Positions 10,514 to 22,549 of a stretch of 64,000 bases of DNA are shown piece after piece. Every line of letters starts with the position of its first letter. Position 1 is the first letter of the stretch. The stretch is taken from NCBI GenBank assembly GCA_963513935.1, contig OY740770.1, positions 90,846,301 to 90,910,300 on the forward strand, written 5' to 3'. Under the pieces are notes generated by a model, which saw only the letters and a list, made by a program, of their open reading frames with translations, did no database searches and had not been told where the DNA came from. Source of the DNA: Aphrophora alni. Taxonomy: Eukaryota > Arthropoda > Insecta > Hemiptera > Aphrophoridae. The position numbers and the translations under genes are program-made.

Positions 10514-11749
10514 CTTAAGGATGGCGTGTTGGGAAATTACAAAGTGACACCAATGTGAGTGGTTTTTCAAGGCGGACCTGGTGTCAATTGATTATTCTAC
10601 GAGAAAATATTTGACTTTCATGGAATTAGCATTTATTATTTCATCTAGATTTTAGTACAACTTATGTTTTCTGAGGTTTCCTTTTTTTTTTATCTCAACA
10701 TGCAATTATTCAAGCATTGCCTGTACTGCTATTATTTCTAACAATAAAAATAATAGTATTTGGAAATATTAAATAAAATATTAAGAAATGAAAGAAGAAT
10801 TCACAGAAATCCAAGTACTAAAACTATTCCAAACCTTTTATTAGAATATATTTCATCCCAAAAAAAGTATTAATAAATATTTCTAAATTCAACTGAGAAT
10901 AAGGATTTATTAGTTAAAATGTAATTTTTTATATTTTGTTTTTTAATTCAATAACTATTTTAATAATTATTCAATTTTATGTACAATATTATTCAATAAG
11001 TAGTTAAAAATTCCAATTTTACAGTGATTTTATTTTAATTTAAAAGTAGATTACAGTAATTAATAATAATAAAACCAAACCAAGAGGTATCATACACTGA
11101 AACACCACTATTGTATCAATTAAATGATCTGTCCAAGCAATGTCTATCATAAGAAAAATACGTATTATTCTATAATATTCCGTACACCTCCAATCACTCA
11201 AAATGACAGTATTTAATTGATAAAACAAATAAATAAGAATTTGTTTTGTATTGAATAAGTAAAAACAACATGATTGTCAAGTTCATTTTACGTCAATGTA
11301 ATTATTACGTTTTATTGTTTTGGAAAATATGTAGGGGTGACTTCAAGTTGGAAATGAAATTTGTTGTTTCAAAAAATGTTTACCTTGTTTTAAAATATGT
11401 TATTATTAATATCAAATTTACGGTAGAATTTATAATAGAATTAAAATAATTGGGATTGAAATATGAAAAAAAAAATTTTAAAAAATAAAATCTTTCAGAT
11501 CCATATAAAATCAGTTTTTAAACAAATATTTCCTTTATTAAAGATGTAGCACATATTTTATATGTAAGTAATAGATTTAGTCTATATGCAGACAATGTAT
11601 TATTAAATACTGAAAACATATTTAGCTTTTTGATAATTTCAAATCTATATATTTATTTAAAAATTGATCTACGTCATTTTATTATTGTCTTTACTGAAAG
11701 GGGCGACTTATTAACCTAAAAGTTAATTTTCAAAATACGAGTGATTTAT
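10514..11749. other. AT-rich sequence, nothing recognised
   Basis: The first 70 bases may still be part of the 10.2-kb coding remnant. The rest shows no exon-like or repeat structure. Confidence 0.6.
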
Positions 11750-11880
11750 TAAAATCATGATCAGTTACTTCCACTCTTCCAACTTGCTAGCCGTGACATG
11801 CTTATATTACCAAACATGCTGCATACAGGAAACGAGATAAACATGCTCACTGAGTAATTACTGTCCTAACCTAAAGATAA
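11750..11880 (+). repeat. Dispersed repeat family B, copy 1
   Basis: GTGACATGCTTATATTACCA, AACATGCTGCATAC and GAGTAATTA align in order with the segment at about 13010-13140 (GTGAAATGCCTATTATACCA, AACTTGCTGCACAT and GAGTAATTT). Identity is moderate, and the ends are uncertain. No coding potential or terminal repeats were identified. Confidence 0.5.
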
Positions 11881-13009
11881 ATTATGAATTGTTGGATAAA
11901 AGTAATTATAATTTACCATATAAAATGCTTCAACATTAATATATGTGATAAAATAATTCTTAGAGTAATTTAAATTTATTAAGATTAAATTTGATTTATG
12001 AATAACATCATATTAGTAGTTGTACGAAAGGAGGTGTTTTAATGTGATAAAACTAAAATAAAAAAAAATAAAAAAGTTAAAATTATCTCAAAACTGAAAG
12101 TTTGGCAAGTAGTTTTGGTTTAATTAAACAAAAAACATATATCTTATACTTCAACAAAAAAGTCTATAATATTTGTATGATAATACATATGTTTATTTTC
12201 TCGTTTTTAGTCTGAATTTGTAGTTTGTTTCTCCTTTAAAAAATTTTAAAGTGATATTTTGTTGTAGGATTTTTCTTTTTAGTGTCAGCTTTTAAAATTA
12301 CTTTGTAAAACACAGACTTTAAGAAAAAAGTAAAATGCGTGTATTGAGGAAATGTGTATATGGTATGAACACATTGTAAGATTGTAAGACAGATATTAAA
12401 TAAACACTGAAATCCATAAAATTATAATGCATAGAAAGAATTGACTTTAACATTTTACTAATCTGTTAACACAAACAGATTGTATTAGTTAACATAACTT
12501 CATTATTATATATAATATGTGGGAAAAAATTATACTTAATATTATCAAAATTAATTTGGAATGACATGTTTATATTTTCTACATTATTAGAATTCGATTG
12601 ACTTTATGGACACAGTAATAACACCATGTAGTATAATATGTTACTTAACATCAAATGTAAATAATACTTCAGGATAAAATATTAGAAATATATGTATTAT
12701 TATATTATAAAATGATATTTTTTGGTGAAATATTTCTGCATATGAGAATCTCAGTACATAATTTATATAACCCAAAATATAATGTAATAATAAATTTGTT
12801 TGTATTTGTAAAATGTTTTCAATTAATATACAAACGACGTTTCATAAAATTCATCCTAAATTTTAGATATTTAAACCATTGTAAATAGTTTTCCTGACTT
12901 TACAAAACAACTATCATTAGAAAATTATTTTATTATTTAGAATATTTTTAAAGAACTCAATTATCTACTATAACTACAATTTTGAAATATGATATATTAT
13001 TTATCACAC
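11881..13009. other. AT-rich sequence between the two family B copies
   Basis: Nothing recognisable beyond low-complexity A/T sequence. Confidence 0.6.
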
Positions 13010-13140
13010 CCACTTTCATCTTGGCAATCATTAGTTCTTGCGTGAAATGCCTATTATACCAAACTTGCTGCACATATAAAAGAAGCTAATCCTGCTAAGG
13101 GAGTAATTTATGATGTTTCATAGTGAACAATTATTATAAA
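13010..13140 (+). repeat. Dispersed repeat family B, copy 2
   Basis: Same orientation as copy 1, about 1.26 kb away. The shared core is the motif TACCAAAC followed by TGCTGCA and GAGTAATT. The copies may be an old local duplication or two insertions of one family. Confidence 0.5.
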
Positions 13141-13751
13141 TTATATTTGATGAAATAAAGGTATTATGATATAGGATGAAATAAATCAACTTATGACGTT
13201 ATAGAAAACGTGATATATTCATTTTGTTCATTTGTAAACGTATCACAATTATTTTGAGTATGAATATCGTTTTACAACTATGCAAATTACGTAAAGGTTA
13301 ACTTACACTTGGATCCTAATGTAAAACTAGAAAAGTGCAATTTACCTACAAAGCAAACCCATGCAAACCTACAAATACACTTTCTTTCATACCAGAATAT
13401 TTCAAAACAATGTCGTAGAAATGTCATTGAAATAAAGAACAAAAATAACGATGAGTATATCATGTCAAATTAAACTAAATTATTTATTTTTTGTTATAAC
13501 TTATTACAAAATACTTTGGTAAAAGTGTACAGTTATTTCATGAAACAAAGTGTTATAGAAAATTATTTCATGGTTTCAAATATAAATAATTTTATATATC
13601 AGAGAGTGTATCGTTTAAAAATCAAATCAAGGCCTACCTAACAAAATAAACAAATTTTACAGTATTTTAAAATTAAGAACACTTTTTAAGCTCTACTTTT
13701 GATTTCATAGTTTTTATATTTTATCTTTTTCTGTTTCAGTAGACATAGGAG

Positions 13752-13925
13752 AGAATTTCAACGACTATTTTTATGACTGATTGTTTTGTTGCCAGCAATA
13801 TTTACTACTCCATATGAATAATTCATGACTTTTGATATTTCTGTATATTTTACAAAACAGCATCTTGTTCTCCATACAACTTGATGATTTCTGCACGTGC
13901 ACAAAATAAAATAACGAAAGATATT
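13752..13925 (+). repeat. Dispersed repeat family A, copy 1 (partial)
   Basis: It shares the ordered blocks CAATATTTACTACTCC, GAATAATTCATGAC and GCACAAAATAAAATAA-like sequence with the segments starting near 17560 and 31518. Similarity is lost beyond about 13925, so this copy is truncated relative to the others. Confidence 0.6.
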
Positions 13926-14245
13926 GAACTTTTCCCTTATTTTGTTTTAACATATAACAAATATTACTCAAAAAGTAAAGTTACAATAAAGTACGAATGT
14001 TTAACTAAAGTTTTACTATTTAAAACGTGTATATCTTTCTTATTGAAGCATCAACAAATTTTATATTATTTTAAGTGAATTTAGTCTCAGTTATGTCATA
14101 CTATACAACAAGATCCGAAAGAACCTTTTGATTATCTTTGATTCCCAATAATCGGATACTCTTGGCTTACACCTCCTGGTGTAATACATAACAAATATGA
14201 CACAATCGTTAAAAAATGTCCTTGATTCTACAATATATATAATTC

Positions 14246-14267
14246 ATATATATATATATATATATAT
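14246..14267. repeat. (AT)n microsatellite, 22 bp
   Basis: A short perfect AT run, preceded by a second short AT run at 14232-14240. Confidence 0.9.
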
Positions 14268-14877
14268 TATTTTTCAGTATATTTTGTTTAGACGACATGA
14301 GAGAAAGAACTTAAAATTGCTCTACAGTTTAAGTTTTATATTCCACATACATGACTAACATACTCATAACGGTAAATTTTAACAGGTTTTGGAAGAAAAA
14401 ATGTAATATTTATGTGTTTTTTTTTATAACTCATTTTTTTTACTATTAAGAAAAGTTCATATTTTTATCGTTTAAATTAATTTCTTTGACTATTAGAATT
14501 TAGAAACTTTAGCTAATTAGTAATAATATAACTAAGTCATAAATGTTAATCATGATTTATTGGTTAAATTGAATTTAACTGAAAGATATTAAACACAAAA
14601 ACTGGGTTTTGTTAACGTTTTTTTATAAAAAGTAAGTCTTGAGGGGGTTATAGAGTTCTGAGTAAATTTCATGGCCTTCTTATTACAACAAATGTAAATA
14701 TCAGTAATTTATTTTAGAGGAATATACATTCTCTACATATCGTGTTAACGCAGCCTCACATGCACTACTACGAATTCAGTTGATCCATTACAATCATTTT
14801 TTACAAAAACCCATATATTTTAAATACACTACACTGATTAAATTACACTAAACTGGAGTAACAAACTAATAGGTTTA

Positions 14878-14913
<36 letters not shown>

Positions 14914-17559
14914 CGTGGAAGTAATCATTGGTAAATGAAAACATGTGTTCCCAATTTAATACGACCCATACTTTAAAAAATAAGGCGTCCTTTTTAAAAT
15001 CTATAAACATATAATTGTAAAATAAATAACCATCTATATAATTAATTATTTACGTTATTACCACATTCGTTTAATATTTAATAAAACTAGTTAAATGAAA
15101 TTGTTCTTAACCTTCTCCGTCAACCTTGGAGCTTTCAGCAATAGGAATCACGGGGTACTTATACAAAAATATGGAAAATAGAAATTAAAGGAGTGGTGAC
15201 TCTTAAGGATTTGCATTTGGCAAGGTCAGTACTCCCTCAGGTGTTATAAATGGAATTCCTCTAAGTTCCCCTTTGAGAATAAATTTATTTTACATTTATA
15301 ATATAAATATTTACTTGTTTTAAATAGAGCATAGTGACTATTTACGAATAAGACTACTTTTTATAAAATTTACTTATTTTTAACAATTTTTTTTTTTTTA
15401 GAAATTCAGCAAGACTTAAATCACTAATGGCTAATAAACAACTGTTTATTTCTTCATTGGAAAATATATTTTGTAATCAATAATAAAATAGAACTATAGA
15501 TAACTCTCTTAATCTTACGGGATATACGTTTCATAGTTGTTTCGCAAAAAATCGTTGAAAAGTATGTGTTTTAATTTCACTATTTATTTGTAAATAAAAA
15601 CTATCTGTGTTTGGTAAATAATCTTAGACTTGACTTTCGTTTCCCTCTTTTTACAATAATATAGATTTCCCCCCCAAAGTAACTTTATGTTTATATTATA
15701 TTAAATGCCTTTTATATGTGGTCCAGTCATTTTGATGAAAATAATTTCAAATTAAGTACTATTTTTTTTATACACAACATCAACATAAATTAGAGTTCAA
15801 AGGCTTAAATCGTAAATATAGAGTTCTATGAAAACAGACATCATAAACAAAATATATTAATTTTTCAATTTAATAAATTTAGAATAACTTTAAGAAAATT
15901 ATTATTATGATTTTTTGTAAGAAACTGGGGGTTCAGTGGGCATTTTACGCTGCAAGGTAGTTTAACCTTAAAAGGTTGTAGTAATAACATCATCTCGATA
16001 TATTGCCGGCCAGGTGTAAGAAATGTAAAATAGACATTATTCAAAAAGTGGTAAAAAATCTTCTTTAGTTTTATATGTTTTAAAATCTCCTAAATTTGTC
16101 TTAAATCCTGATAAAAACGTATACCTTATAAAATCTAGTTGTTCGGATTATAGTATACAAACTTAACATTTGGCCAAGTCTAATCACAGTATCGCTTCCT
16201 TTTCTTAAAGCAAAACTTTCCAAATCAGAAAAACGTAGTTACAAAGCGACTAATTGCTGTTTATCTTAAAACTATACTATTGCTGTAAAGCTTTAAATAT
16301 TATTATAGATAGTTTTATTTTAAATTATTGTAAGATAAGATAACGGTTATTCGGAAATGACATAATTCTTACTTTAAATTAATTGTTATTACAAAATCAA
16401 AAAGTACTCTATTACTCTCCTTCGCTACACACTTATCGCACTGTACTTTGCGGATTAGTTATCATACACCAATAAAAATAGAGCGTGAATTGGGACATTA
16501 CATGAGTGGAAATTTTTTTTAGATTTAATTGTACATTAGGTTATACTTAAATTATTCAAGACCAGTGTGTTGCACATTTCATTTTCTTTGTATTGACATG
16601 TTGAATTTGGTATAATCTACCATCAAAAGATATTCTGGAGACGATATAATTAAAAAATAAATACCGTTTTATTGAATTGAGATTATATTTATTTGGAAAA
16701 TAAGGATGATTTAAACAAAATAGTACAAGTATACAAAAACATCAGGTAATTCAGTGAAGTTACTTTCTGCTAAATTATTGTTACCAAAGTGACAGTTTAT
16801 AAAAATAGTATCATTCCAAATAAGAACGTTAATTTTTTAGTGTCGTAAATTTATGTTTGTGGAATTTAATCTTCAGTTTTATTTACTCCAGCAAAAACAA
16901 GAAATCCTCAATATGTGGTTACGAATAAAAACTATACATTGGATGGTGTAAGGAATATTGGTAATAATTGGTAAACAAATTTGTGTATAGAAATACGATA
17001 TTAAAACAATCTTGGCTTTATAATAATATATTGAACATCCATCCTCTACTTATCCTAATGTTGCTATGGTAATTAGTGTGTTTTTTATACATAAACGAGT
17101 TATGAGTTTCTTCGAAATATTTTAAGTATAAAATCTTTCTTAGTAAGGAACTCATATTTTGATTGATAAAATAAATGTCGATAGATATTACATATCTGAC
17201 GGCCGTTAGTATGCCTCAATAAGATTTGATTTAACTAACATCTCTCTCGTTTTATCTTACTATTGCTTACTTCATAGAGAGTATTTCTTTATGCATGAAA
17301 TATTTGTTCTATCCATGCAACTATAATACAAGTTAAACATATCAACTGAATTGCATTTAGTTTACAAAATATAGATATGTAGGATTCAAGTTTTAATTCC
17401 ATTCTGTTTCTATAATTTATACCGAGCTTTGTATTAAAACACCTTGTTATTTATTGAATTAGTAGTTATTTAAACATTTATATAAGGAATCTACAATAAA
17501 TAGGAATTTTAAAAATATATTATTATTATTATTTTGTAATTTACACATTTCCCTGCAGT
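14268..17559. other. AT-rich sequence, nothing recognised except a poly(A) tract
   Basis: No exon-like or mobile-element coding sequence was seen. A 29-base A run lies at 14885-14913, and (TTA)n-like sequence at about 17518-17535. Short stretches of more even composition (15120-15260 and 15960-16020) match nothing I know. Confidence 0.6.
14885..14913. repeat. Poly(A) tract, 29 bases
   Basis: An uninterrupted A run. The upstream sequence shows no polymerase III A/B boxes or reverse-transcriptase remnant, so a retroposon tail is possible but unsupported. Confidence 0.9.
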
Positions 17560-18200
17560 TGGAAAAATTCAGAGAACACTTTCATTTACGAGTGACCATT
17601 TGTTGACGACAATATTTACTACTCCCTATAGACTTTCAATTTGAATAATTCATGACACGCTGCATTTCCATATTCTTTCACAGAGGTAAATAATGCTCTA
17701 TACACAACTTGGTTATTTCCTCTCGCACAACAAAATGTAGCAAACGCCTGAGGTATTAAACTTCTCATAGATTTTTTAACATTTTTTTATTAGTATTTGT
17801 TTACATTTTCCAAACTCTACTCTCAGTATTAATCCATACTACGAAAACAATCTTCGCCTAAAATCAAACTAATAATTCTTCTAAGACGAAACAATCAGTG
17901 ATAACAAACCTGTAGCCATAGGGACATACCTCAAACAAAGAAAGACAAATAAATTGAAAACATAAAGTACATTGTTTCCTCTTTTCGTGTTTTGTATTAC
18001 TTTTCTTTTTCCTACATTTAAAATGTACAAAGGTAAAAAGTAAGTTTTCGAGGAAGTAGCTTTAAGATTTGACATTTTTTACATACTGTGTTTCGTGTGC
18101 AAAATGGTAGAATAATTATTCTAGCAACCATAAATAAGACCTTACCGTTTTGTCTACGTAAAAAGCGTTATTTTTGGGGGTATTGACGCTCTAAGTTGAA
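17560..18200 (+). repeat. Dispersed repeat family A, copy 2 (longest)
   Basis: Aligns collinearly with 31518-32130 over about 600 bp. Shared blocks in order are CTTTCATTTACGAGTGAC, AATATTTACTAC, TTTCAATTTGAATAATTC, TGAGGTATT, CAAACTAATAATTC, TTTTTTACATA and AAAATGGTAG. Near the end both read GGGGGTATTGACGCT or a close variant. Divergence is substantial, with indels. There is no open frame of note and no terminal repeats that I can place, so the element type is unknown. Confidence 0.7.
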
Positions 18201-20539
18201 GTGAGTGTAGTCTCCTCAATGAATTACAGGAAAAGTGTAACTACTCAATAAATGATCATTTAAGTGTCACATTATTTTTTAGCTCATTAGAAATAAAATT
18301 TGATTTTAAGTTTTTTTTGCTATTATAAATGTATAATAATGTATTATATTTACTATAAAAATTCTCTGTTTTATGCAGAATGTACTAGTGTTTATTCGTA
18401 CAAATTGACCCAAGTAAAAGGTCGTCATTGTAATTCAATCACATACATAATATATAAATGTATTATATATTAATTTTACTTGTTAAAAATTTACTTTTAT
18501 TCGATGGCACTACAGGGCCATAATGAAAAGTAGTTAGAATTAACAAGTTACTACGTGCCACATCTGTGTACGGAGGTACACAACTAGCAGGAATGATGTG
18601 GTAAACAATTTCAATGATTGAATGTGAATTGTTTTGTTCAGTACACTTTTGCAATTGGGAATAACAATTTTAGTGTTAATTATACAAAAAAATATATAGA
18701 AAATAATGAAGAAACATGGAACAGTATCTAGTTAAAGTCCGTTATATTTTTAGAAAATATGGTCAATAAATACGACCCTTTCTTTGTATTTATATAAGCT
18801 GCTTTAAATAGATATTGTGTTAGAATTTCTGTCTGTATCTATATGAAAGTAAAGTATTATAGTCTAATTATTAAAATAGGTGTCAAATATAATATTCTCG
18901 ATCGATTATATGAGGACGAAGTTTGTACAAAATTGCTTCTATTTTTATTGGGTCACTATGTTTTGGGATAAATATAATCAGGAAATTTAATGTTTTTAAG
19001 AACCAAGGGTCGGATGTCGATTATTCAGGCAGTTGGAATAAACACTTTTATATATTGATGTAACAAAGCTAGTGTTTAAACATATATCCGAAATTAGAAA
19101 AATCAACACGCAATCCGAGAAAACTCCCGATTAACTCCATTAAAGGAGAATTAATAGTACATCCTGTAATCTTGAGTCTTTAAGTTTTTTAAATGGTGCA
19201 CATTTTATCAAACCTCTGAATAATAAATATATTTATGATAGGAGTTTCGCCTGGACTTTAATGAATGCAGCAAGAATAAAGAAGGCGGCTTCTCATTGTG
19301 AGTCCCTATGATATGACATTATGTTCTCAGTGATTTTCATGATTATATTATATCCAGGAGTTTCAGAAATCTCAACAATATTGTGTTGTGCTGGACAATT
19401 AATAATTATGTGTTTATTAAATGTGTATATTTTACGAAAAAATCAATTTAGTAACTTTCAAAGTTCAGAGGTTTTATATTGCTACCTAAGGTATAGACAC
19501 ACTTAGGTGCATAATAGCTTTTCCAGACCAATTTTTTTATTACGACAAAAAAATTATGGACTTAAAGTTTAAGAAAAAAGTTTCATGAAAAATTCATGTT
19601 GATTTTAAAGGTCATGGGAATGTTGGTTACAGCAGATGTAGGTGCCATTTTAGTTACATAGCTGCTTAGTAAAATAGTAGGATGCTAGTTGTTACGTCAA
19701 GTATTAGATGTTTTTATATGTGAAGCCGTATAGTTCATGTCATGATTTTAAACAAGTACTGTATAGTATAAAGAAGCAAATCGGACTATTTGAAAAACTT
19801 TTAAATGTAACTAGAAAGTGAAAATTTTTCAATTGTCAATAGCTTGTAATTACATTACAGCAGTATCAGTACAACTAATCACTACAAGTTTGCTAAATAA
19901 ATTATCTACCATATTAAATGCCATAATTATTAAATTATTTTAATTATGTCCATACGTTCCTGGCAAAAAAAATAAATATATTAGGAAATTATTTTGATTT
20001 TTTTTTTCGTTTTCTTTCTCTCAAATTTAATTTTAATTAACCATATTTTCTCTTGTTAAACAAATTGGTCGTTTCCATTCAAATTCATCTCATTTACACA
20101 ACTTGTAATAATTGTGTGATGATAGATACTACTACACAAGAATTGCTCTTGACATTTTACCGTATATGTAGAATAAAGAAAATTATATAATTATGTAGAA
20201 GGTGTCTCTACAGGTGAGAAATGGACTGATATTTAATGAAATTTCATAGGTGATCATATTTTCACCAATCAGGACTTTTTTAAAAGTATTTTGTAAAGCA
20301 TGATTTGGGGACCATCCCATAATTAACATAAAAACACACGATTTATATCAAATTTGTTAAGTGTAATTTAATAATAACATAAAACATATTGGTAAGCCTC
20401 TTTCCCAAGCTCATCCTGAGTTAGTAGTTTGAAAAACAAATAATATCTAGGTTTTAAAAAAGAATATTTCTCGAATTCTCTTTTATTTGGATTTTGGTAA
20501 AACTCGCGTAAAAACTGTCTCTCTTTTTTTAAGGTTTAT
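18201..20539. other. AT-rich sequence, nothing recognised
   Basis: A patch of more even composition at 18500-18600 and another near 19250-19310 have no recognisable coding sequence. No repeats or RNA genes were seen. Confidence 0.6.
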
Positions 20540-20743
20540 GTATAGTGAAGAAAAATCGGGAAGAGTAAGGGGAATGACCTAGTAGGTCGAGGAAGGTTGA
20601 TGTACTATGTAAAGGATGGGTTTTAGAGGGGTTGATGATTTTAATACAATTTGGTTTAATACTATTAACTTAAAAATAGTTTTAAGTGAAATAGGTCTAT
20701 TAATTTTTAAATATTCTTAATTATTTAATCTATTGCTTTTATT

Positions 20744-20965
20744 TTATATCTGTAAGAGTTTAACGTTCAATTTATGACCTGAGTCCAAAAGGTGGTTAGT
20801 AAAGTAAGAGTTTCTATAGCCATGTTTCCAGCTATTTACATGTTCTTTAATCCTAACTTTGATAGATCTAACTGATTGATCTATGTACTCAGAGTCACAA
20901 TCTTGACAAGATATTTTATTATAAACCCCATTATTTTCTAACATTTCTTTTTTATCTTAATTATC
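20744..20965 (-). pseudogene. PLE GIY-YIG endonuclease domain remnant
   Basis: The GIY-YIG domain makes the nick used for target-primed integration. The frame reads GVYNKISCQDCDSEYIDQSV, in which GVY and EYI are the degenerate GIY...YIG pair. The embedded CQDC Cys pair is typical of the PLE version. Next comes RSIKVRIKEH, with the conserved Arg of the domain. It continues with FTNHLLDSGHKLN, supplying the paired His residues. The frame stops at 20744. Downstream, NKSNRL and VLNQIVLKSSTPLK, in the same reading direction, continue the usual C-terminal tail. It is in line with the reverse-transcriptase remnant upstream, separated by decayed connector sequence. Confidence 0.85.
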
Positions 20966-21159
20966 AAGCAACATTTTCCCTCGATTTTTCGTACAATAAA
21001 AGGCAAATTTACGATTACATTAGTGGAAATAAGGTAACTGATTTTATAACTAGTTCTGTTGATATAAGATAATTTACAATATCTAACTATTTCAATGCTA
21101 TCATTATGGGAAGATTAGACTAAATTTACAGCACTACGCTTTAACTTAAAATATTATCT

Positions 21160-21330
21160 ATTAAATAACATCATACTTATTATTAACAGCAATTTGTTTA
21201 ACAACATTCAGTTCATCATGGAAGTCTTTATGTGAGAGAGGTACAACAATAAGATGTGTATCATGCTGTAAAAAGCAACATGTTCATGGCTGATAGGATG
21301 GTTTAAATCAGCAGGTATTGTATAGTTTTA
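21160..21330 (-). pseudogene. PLE connector region between RT and endonuclease, frameshifted
   Basis: On the minus strand one frame gives TIPADLNHPISHEHVAFYSM. A shifted frame gives PLSHKDFHDELNVVKQIAVN, ending NKYDVI and a stop near 21160. In intact Penelope-like elements the thumb/connector carries N-H-P-S-H-K-like and F-ELN-IKQIA-NN-like motifs in this order. The segment therefore shows that the reverse transcriptase and endonuclease pieces belong to one element. Confidence 0.75.
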
Positions 21331-21331
21331 A

Positions 21332-21709
21332 TCAGCAGGAAACTGTATAGGTTGGTTTTATGAAAATTTTAAAGTTATGATAACTTTTAGTGATATTAAT
21401 ATTAATGTTGTAATTTATACCAACTTCCGTAGTGAACTGAATGTAGCTATTTACAGAATTTAAGATTTTAAGTAAAGAATCTAACTGTCTATTAGTGCCA
21501 CTAAACAAACACAAAACATCGTCAACATAACGGTACCAATAAATTATATTCTTAAATAAAGGATTGTCTTTACCAAATAAATTCTTTTCAAGAAAAGCCA
21601 TGAAAATGTCCCTTAGAAGAGGTGACAAAGGTGAACCCATTGCCAACCCATTGTTCATAAAATGTATCATACAATTTGAAATAATTTTCATAACTGTTTA
21701 AAGATAATA
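21332..21709 (-). pseudogene. PLE reverse transcriptase, C-terminal part
   Basis: The frame contains NGLAMGSPLSPLLRDIFM (RT motif B, GSPLSP), then IIYWYRYVDDVLCLF (motif C, the catalytic YVDD). Near the end is FKIFIKPTYT, matching the K/RPTYT signature after the palm in Penelope-like enzymes. Motifs N-terminal to GSPLSP, including the first catalytic Asp of motif A, are absent. The open frame ends soon after KPTYT, where the intact protein would continue into the connector. Its enzymatic role in target-primed reverse transcription is lost here. Confidence 0.88.
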
Positions 21710-21724
21710 AAACACATTTTTTTA

Positions 21725-21800
21725 ATCATTTTGTAACTTTCACTTTTTATTAGTCTAGCCGATCAATGGTTTCGTCTGCTAAGGCATTGACGAGGCTGTA
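21725..21800 (-). other. PLE leader with hammerhead-ribozyme-like motif, degenerate
   Basis: On the minus strand the sequence reads GCC-TTAGCA-GAC followed by GAAAC, then CATTGATC and CTAGACTAATAAAAAGTG. A short stem II next to GAAAC is the geometry of the minimal hammerhead ribozymes known in Penelope-like elements. The conserved CUGANGA core is replaced here by CTCGTCAA-like sequence, so cleavage is unlikely. The same leader occurs at 42196-42290, including the downstream phrase GTGTTTTATTATCTTTAAA. Confidence 0.55.
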
Positions 21801-22149
21801 TTACAGACTGAAGAAAAATTAAAAACAGAGAACCTTAAAAATTTGATAGGAACAATACAGAATGGGAAAACCAGTTAGGTACAGTTCTAGGTAGAGAAAA
21901 CTTATTAAGGTTTTACTAAGGGAGAATACAAATCTAATTGGTCATTTAAATCTACATTATTTAAATCATAACTTATAAATTTAAATCATTTATTAAAATT
22001 ATTTTGAAACTTTTTTTTATTGCTTAATTTAATCCTTTAATATCAACAATAAATATCTGCTGTTACATTAAAAATGAATTTGTTACATTAAACAAACTAA
22101 TATACCATTATATAGGCCTAATTATACAATATTCAAATTACCATTAATC
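21801..22149. other. AT-rich sequence between the PLE and the transposase remnant
   Basis: Contains the twice-repeated phrase TTTGTTACATTAAA or close variants near 22060-22095. No coding sequence. Confidence 0.55.
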
Positions 22150-22151
22150 TT

Positions 22152-22490
22152 TTACAATAAATGTTGAAAATGACTTCCTCCGTTTGCGATGCTGGTTCGG
22201 ACACGTGTCATGATATTTGCGGCTACTTTTCTTAATGTTCGTTCAGTAATATTTTAAATCTCACTTTCAATCTCACTTTCAATGTTATTCTTCAATTTGT
22301 CAAGTGTGTGAGAATTGCTTTGAAAAACCTTACTTTTAAATACCCACAAAGAAATGTGTCTGCTGGAGTAAGATCTGGGGATTTTGGAGGCCACAATCCG
22401 TTTGATATCACAGGATGGCCATACAAATCCTATAACATATCCAGCTGTTCATTAGAAGTATGATAAGTTGCGTTATTAGCAACATCGTTC
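22152..22490 (-). pseudogene. Mariner-type transposase, C-terminal fragment
   Basis: This is a second, unrelated insertion of the IS630/Tc1/mariner type. On the minus strand it reads ATYHTSNEQLDML, like the region just after the second catalytic Asp. It continues with GLWPPKSPDLTPADTFLW, which contains the third catalytic Asp in SPDLTP. SKVFQSNSHTLDKLKNNIES follows, and the end TRVRTSIANGGSHFQHLL is closed by TAA at 22152-22154. That ending is very characteristic. At least two internal stops are present, and the DNA-binding half was not found. The duplicated phrase AATCTCACTTTC at about 22258-22280 marks a small internal duplication. The protein differs from the 4.4-kb transposase, so two lineages are represented. 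Confidence 0.85.
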
Positions 22491-22549
22491 GTGTAAATAT
22501 AATAAGGCTATAAATTGTTCAATTTAGTTGCAATAAAAATAACACCATC

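Larger units (their letters stand above)
20540..21800 (-). mobile_element. Penelope-like retroelement (PLE), 5'-truncated and decayed
   Basis: On the minus strand the order is hammerhead-like leader (21725-21800), the C-terminal part of a reverse transcriptase, a connector, a GIY-YIG endonuclease and a short tail rich in coding-like sequence. Reverse transcriptase followed by GIY-YIG endonuclease is the hallmark of Penelope-like elements. The N-terminal half of the reverse transcriptase is missing. The leader runs directly into the QG/GSPLSP region, as seen when a partial tandem copy precedes a truncated unit (a pLTR arrangement). Frameshifts and stops show the copy is dead. The 3' tail ends somewhere near 20540-20640 and is not sharply defined. 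Confidence 0.85.

Noticed and set aside
14885..14913. Poly(A) tract as the tail of a SINE or processed gene
   Set aside because: No polymerase III boxes, gene remnant or target duplication were found. The same conclusion holds for the A run at 23151-23180.
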